A stretch of DNA of 7,991 nt, taken from Rhodospirillales bacterium. GTDB lineage: Bacteria; Pseudomonadota; Alphaproteobacteria; Rhodospirillales; Casp-alpha2. A program made the position numbers and the translations under genes. The notes under the pieces are model-generated. The model was not told where the DNA came from and searched no databases. It saw only the letters and a list, made by a program, of their open reading frames with translations. Positions 7,142 through 7,991 of this stretch are shown here, piece after piece (positions within the stretch are counted from its first letter, which is position 1; the number at the start of each line of letters is the position of its first letter). Location of the stretch: positions 1-7,991 of the forward strand of contig JABJOR010000192.1 of the NCBI GenBank assembly GCA_018664265.1. The letters run 5' to 3'.

Positions 7142-7991
7142 GTGAGCACACATCTGGACACCAACAAACCCGGTCAAACGTCTTCTCGAAAACTAATGAG
7201 CAGATTGGTCCGTGAAAATGTGGTCAATTACAAATGGCCGCTGGCTGTTGCTGTTGTTTTTATGGCTATTTTTGCGGCTGCAACATCATACAGTGCTTTT
7301 TTGATGGAGGATGTGGTCAACGATGTCTTTATCAGCCAGGATCGTGATATGTTGTTCATTGTCGGTGGCGCAATCGTTGCCACTTTCCTAGCAAAAGGCA
7401 TCGCCAATTATGCTCAATCTGTGATCATGAGCTTCATAGGTATGCGCATTGTAGCCGACCTCCAAAATCGATTATATGCACATATGGCTAATATGGATCT
7501 GGCTTTTTTCCACAAGCACCAAACCGGCACCTTGATTTCGCGCTTCACGGTTGATGTCCAGATCATTCGTGGGGCAGTTTCCAATACCCTAACCAGTCTG
7601 GGCAAGGACGTGATGTCGCTGATAGGCCTCGTCTCTGTTATGATCGCGCAAGACGCCTTCCTTGCTGCTATAGCCCTGGTTGTGTTTCCCATTGCGATTT
7701 ATCCCATCGTACGATTAGGCAAACGCACGCGCAAAGTCGTTGCCAATACGCAAAAAGAAACAGGCCTTTTGACGGCGCTGTTGGGTCAAACATTTCAGGG
7801 CATTCGCGTTGTTAAAGCGTATTCTATGCAAGCCTACGAAGGTGGCCGAATTAAGGAAATCATTGAGCGTACTTTCAAGCTCAACATGAAGGCTGTCAAA
7901 ATACAGGCACTATCCAGTCCAATCATGGAGACTCTTGGTGGATTTGCTGTTGCACTGGTAGTGGTTTATGGCGGGTCCCGCGTTATGAATG
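7142..7991 (+). CDS. MsbA-like ABC exporter, transmembrane domain (partial, runs off the window)
   Basis: The reading frame is open from a GTG at 7142 to the window edge: 283 codons plus one base, with no stop. It encodes the membrane part of a type IV ABC exporter. Hydrophobic segments lie near residues 33-55 and 70-97, with further pairs around 155-205 and at the truncated end. The motif FFHKHQTGTLISRF (122-135) is the conserved FFxxxxTGxLxSR sequence of ABC exporter membrane domains. The ATP-binding domain would lie beyond 7991. GGGAAG at 7129-7134 is 7 bases before the GTG, and the gene starts 4 bases after the pmbA stop, so translational coupling is likely. An alternative ATG start at 7196 (residue 19) is possible. 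MsbA-type lipid A flippase is the favoured role, but a multidrug exporter cannot be excluded without the ATPase half and downstream genes. Confidence 0.88.
   Translation, partial: MSTHLDTNKPGQTSSRKLMSRLVRENVVNYKWPLAVAVVFMAIFAAATSYSAFLMEDVVNDVFISQDRDMLFIVGGAIVATFLAKGIANYAQSVIMSFIGMRIVADLQNRLYAHMANMDLAFFHKHQTGTLISRFTVDVQIIRGAVSNTLTSLGKDVMSLIGLVSVMIAQDAFLAAIALVVFPIAIYPIVRLGKRTRKVVANTQKETGLLTALLGQTFQGIRVVKAYSMQAYEGGRIKEIIERTFKLNMKAVKIQALSSPIMETLGGFAVALVVVYGGSRVMN

Overview
The window looks like a chromosomal segment from an alphaproteobacterium of moderate GC content. My best guess is a Rhodospirillales-like lineage, inferred from gene content only. Pointers are a SAM-II-type riboswitch in front of metZ (an arrangement typical of Alphaproteobacteria), a pmbA-to-ABC-exporter junction, and the style of the rhodanese and oxidoreductase proteins. 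I see no tRNA, rRNA, CRISPR array, insertion sequence or phage gene.

Layout: (1) Positions 1-177 are a leader with a candidate promoter, a SAM-II-like aptamer and a set of competing hairpins ahead of metZ. (2) 178-1377 (+) is metZ, O-succinylhomoserine sulfhydrylase, the direct-sulfhydrylation step of methionine synthesis. (3) On the minus strand, 2153-1737 encodes a single-domain rhodanese and 1715-1383 a 110-residue protein of unknown function. They are spaced like a two-gene operon and converge on metZ with only 5 bases between stops. (4) A 111-base divergent intergenic region (2154-2264) separates the rhodanese gene from a very large oxidoreductase, 2265-5756 (+), 1163 residues. This protein joins an unrecognised N-terminal helical domain, a GltD/NfnB-type module (two-cluster Fe-S region, FAD and NAD(P) Rossmann folds) and a C-terminal PyrK/NfnA-type flavin and [2Fe-2S] module. 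(5) 5794-7137 (+) is pmbA/tldE. (6) 7142 to the window edge (+) is the N-terminal transmembrane part of an MsbA-like ABC exporter, starting 4 bases after pmbA.

Together: the left half is about sulfur assimilation and handling. MetZ uses sulfide and is apparently under SAM feedback, and the rhodanese handles sulfane sulfur. The large flavoprotein has the two modules that form NADH-dependent ferredoxin:NADP oxidoreductase (NfnAB) or archaeal sulfide dehydrogenase (SudAB) as separate subunits, here fused in one chain. It is the most unusual protein in the window. The right half (pmbA, exporter) is a conserved proteolysis/envelope neighbourhood and is probably unrelated.
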